A stretch of 29,799 nt of DNA from contig DJGJ01000070.1 in assembly GCA_002432715.1 (NCBI GenBank), forward strand, positions 5,585 to 35,383, in the 5' to 3' direction. Under the pieces are notes generated by a model that saw only the letters and a list, made by a program, of their open reading frames with translations, made no database searches and was not told the origin of the DNA. A program made the position numbers and the translations under genes. Below are positions 29,611 through 29,799 of the stretch, one piece after another (the stretch's first letter is position 1; each line of letters opens with the position of its first letter). This DNA comes from Sphaerochaeta sp. UBA5849 (GTDB lineage: Bacteria > Spirochaetota > Spirochaetia > Sphaerochaetales > Sphaerochaetaceae).

Positions 29611-29799
29611 AATTCCAAACCATTCCCTCTATGTCTCACTTATACGTCAATTACCAGTAAACAGGTAAACGGCCATAATTAAATAGACCAATATATTCTC
29701 TCTGCATTTCAGCATAAATATCTTACTTGCAACGAGATAATTTTTATCGATTTTTCTTGATTTAGTATCATAAAACCTTTAGAGGCAATTTCAAAATGG
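29611..29799. other. AT-rich 189-bp segment at the right edge without a gene
   Basis: No coding frame is seen. The segment is far richer in A and T than the genes to its left, like 19989-20239. It contains a loose inverted pair (TTACC...GGTAA near 29650-29670) and a weak GATAA-TTT-TTATC hairpin at 29736-29748 followed by T-rich sequence. Confidence 0.5.

Noticed and set aside
29736..29748. GATAA-TTT-TTATC hairpin as terminator of the DegT-like gene
   Set aside because: The stem has a single G-C pair and lies more than 120 nt after the stop, in AT-rich sequence where such pairs arise by chance.
1..29799. tRNA, rRNA, CRISPR or intact insertion sequence
   Set aside because: None of the gaps holds a cloverleaf, regular repeat-spacer series or transposase frame that I could recognise.

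Overview
The window looks like chromosome of a free-living, anaerobic, spherical spirochaete close to Sphaerochaeta. This is an inference from protein style: a short spirochaete-type AlaRS without the C-terminal domain, a peptide-binding protein with an 'LFAGGSAES'-type leader, and an FNR/flavodiiron pair. No database search was possible. There are 24 protein genes, tightly packed, and I see no tRNA, rRNA, CRISPR array or intact insertion sequence.
Layout. 1-620: TetR regulator cut by the left edge, followed by a 390-bp gap without a gene. 1011-5554 (minus): a likely transcription unit of an exported FN3-like protein, topA, and a tail-anchored PIN/zinc-ribbon protein. 5620-8047 (plus): a radical SAM protein and a lipoprotein. 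8124-10642: ychF and hflX, divergent, with interleaved promoters. 10705-11184: small outer-membrane-type protein. 11373-14068 (plus): OPT-family transporter and rlmN. 14192-16977 (minus): dprA-like gene and alaS. 17093-17680 (plus): AlkA/HhH-GPD DNA glycosylase, overlapping tail to tail with a flavodiiron protein gene. 17677-19988 (minus): small acidic protein, FNR regulator and flavodiiron protein. 20240-27344 (plus): rpiR, M55 D-aminopeptidase, dppB, dppC, dppD, dppF and the periplasmic peptide-binding protein. 27474-29610 (plus): M42 aminopeptidase and a DegT-like PLP enzyme.
How the parts work together. The right third is a peptide uptake and degradation locus: import by a Dpp-type ABC system, cleavage by a D-aminopeptidase and an M42 aminopeptidase, control by an RpiR/MurR-type regulator with a sugar-phosphate-binding (SIS) domain. 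That combination suggests salvage of cell-wall-derived, D-amino-acid-containing peptides. The middle holds an oxygen-response unit: an FNR with all four cluster cysteines lies just upstream of an O2/NO-reducing flavodiiron protein. A TTGAT-N4-ATCAT box sits 41.5 bp upstream of the start point predicted for the flavodiiron promoter.
Most notable pattern. Seven genes (tetR, the FN3-like gene, the radical SAM gene, hflX, rlmN, alaS, alkA) have a good -10 box only 5-9 nt before the ATG and no Shine-Dalgarno sequence, as expected for leaderless mRNAs. Genes inside operons, plus topA and ychF, have ordinary Shine-Dalgarno sites. At 5552-5622 two such promoters run in opposite directions from one shared palindromic -35 box.
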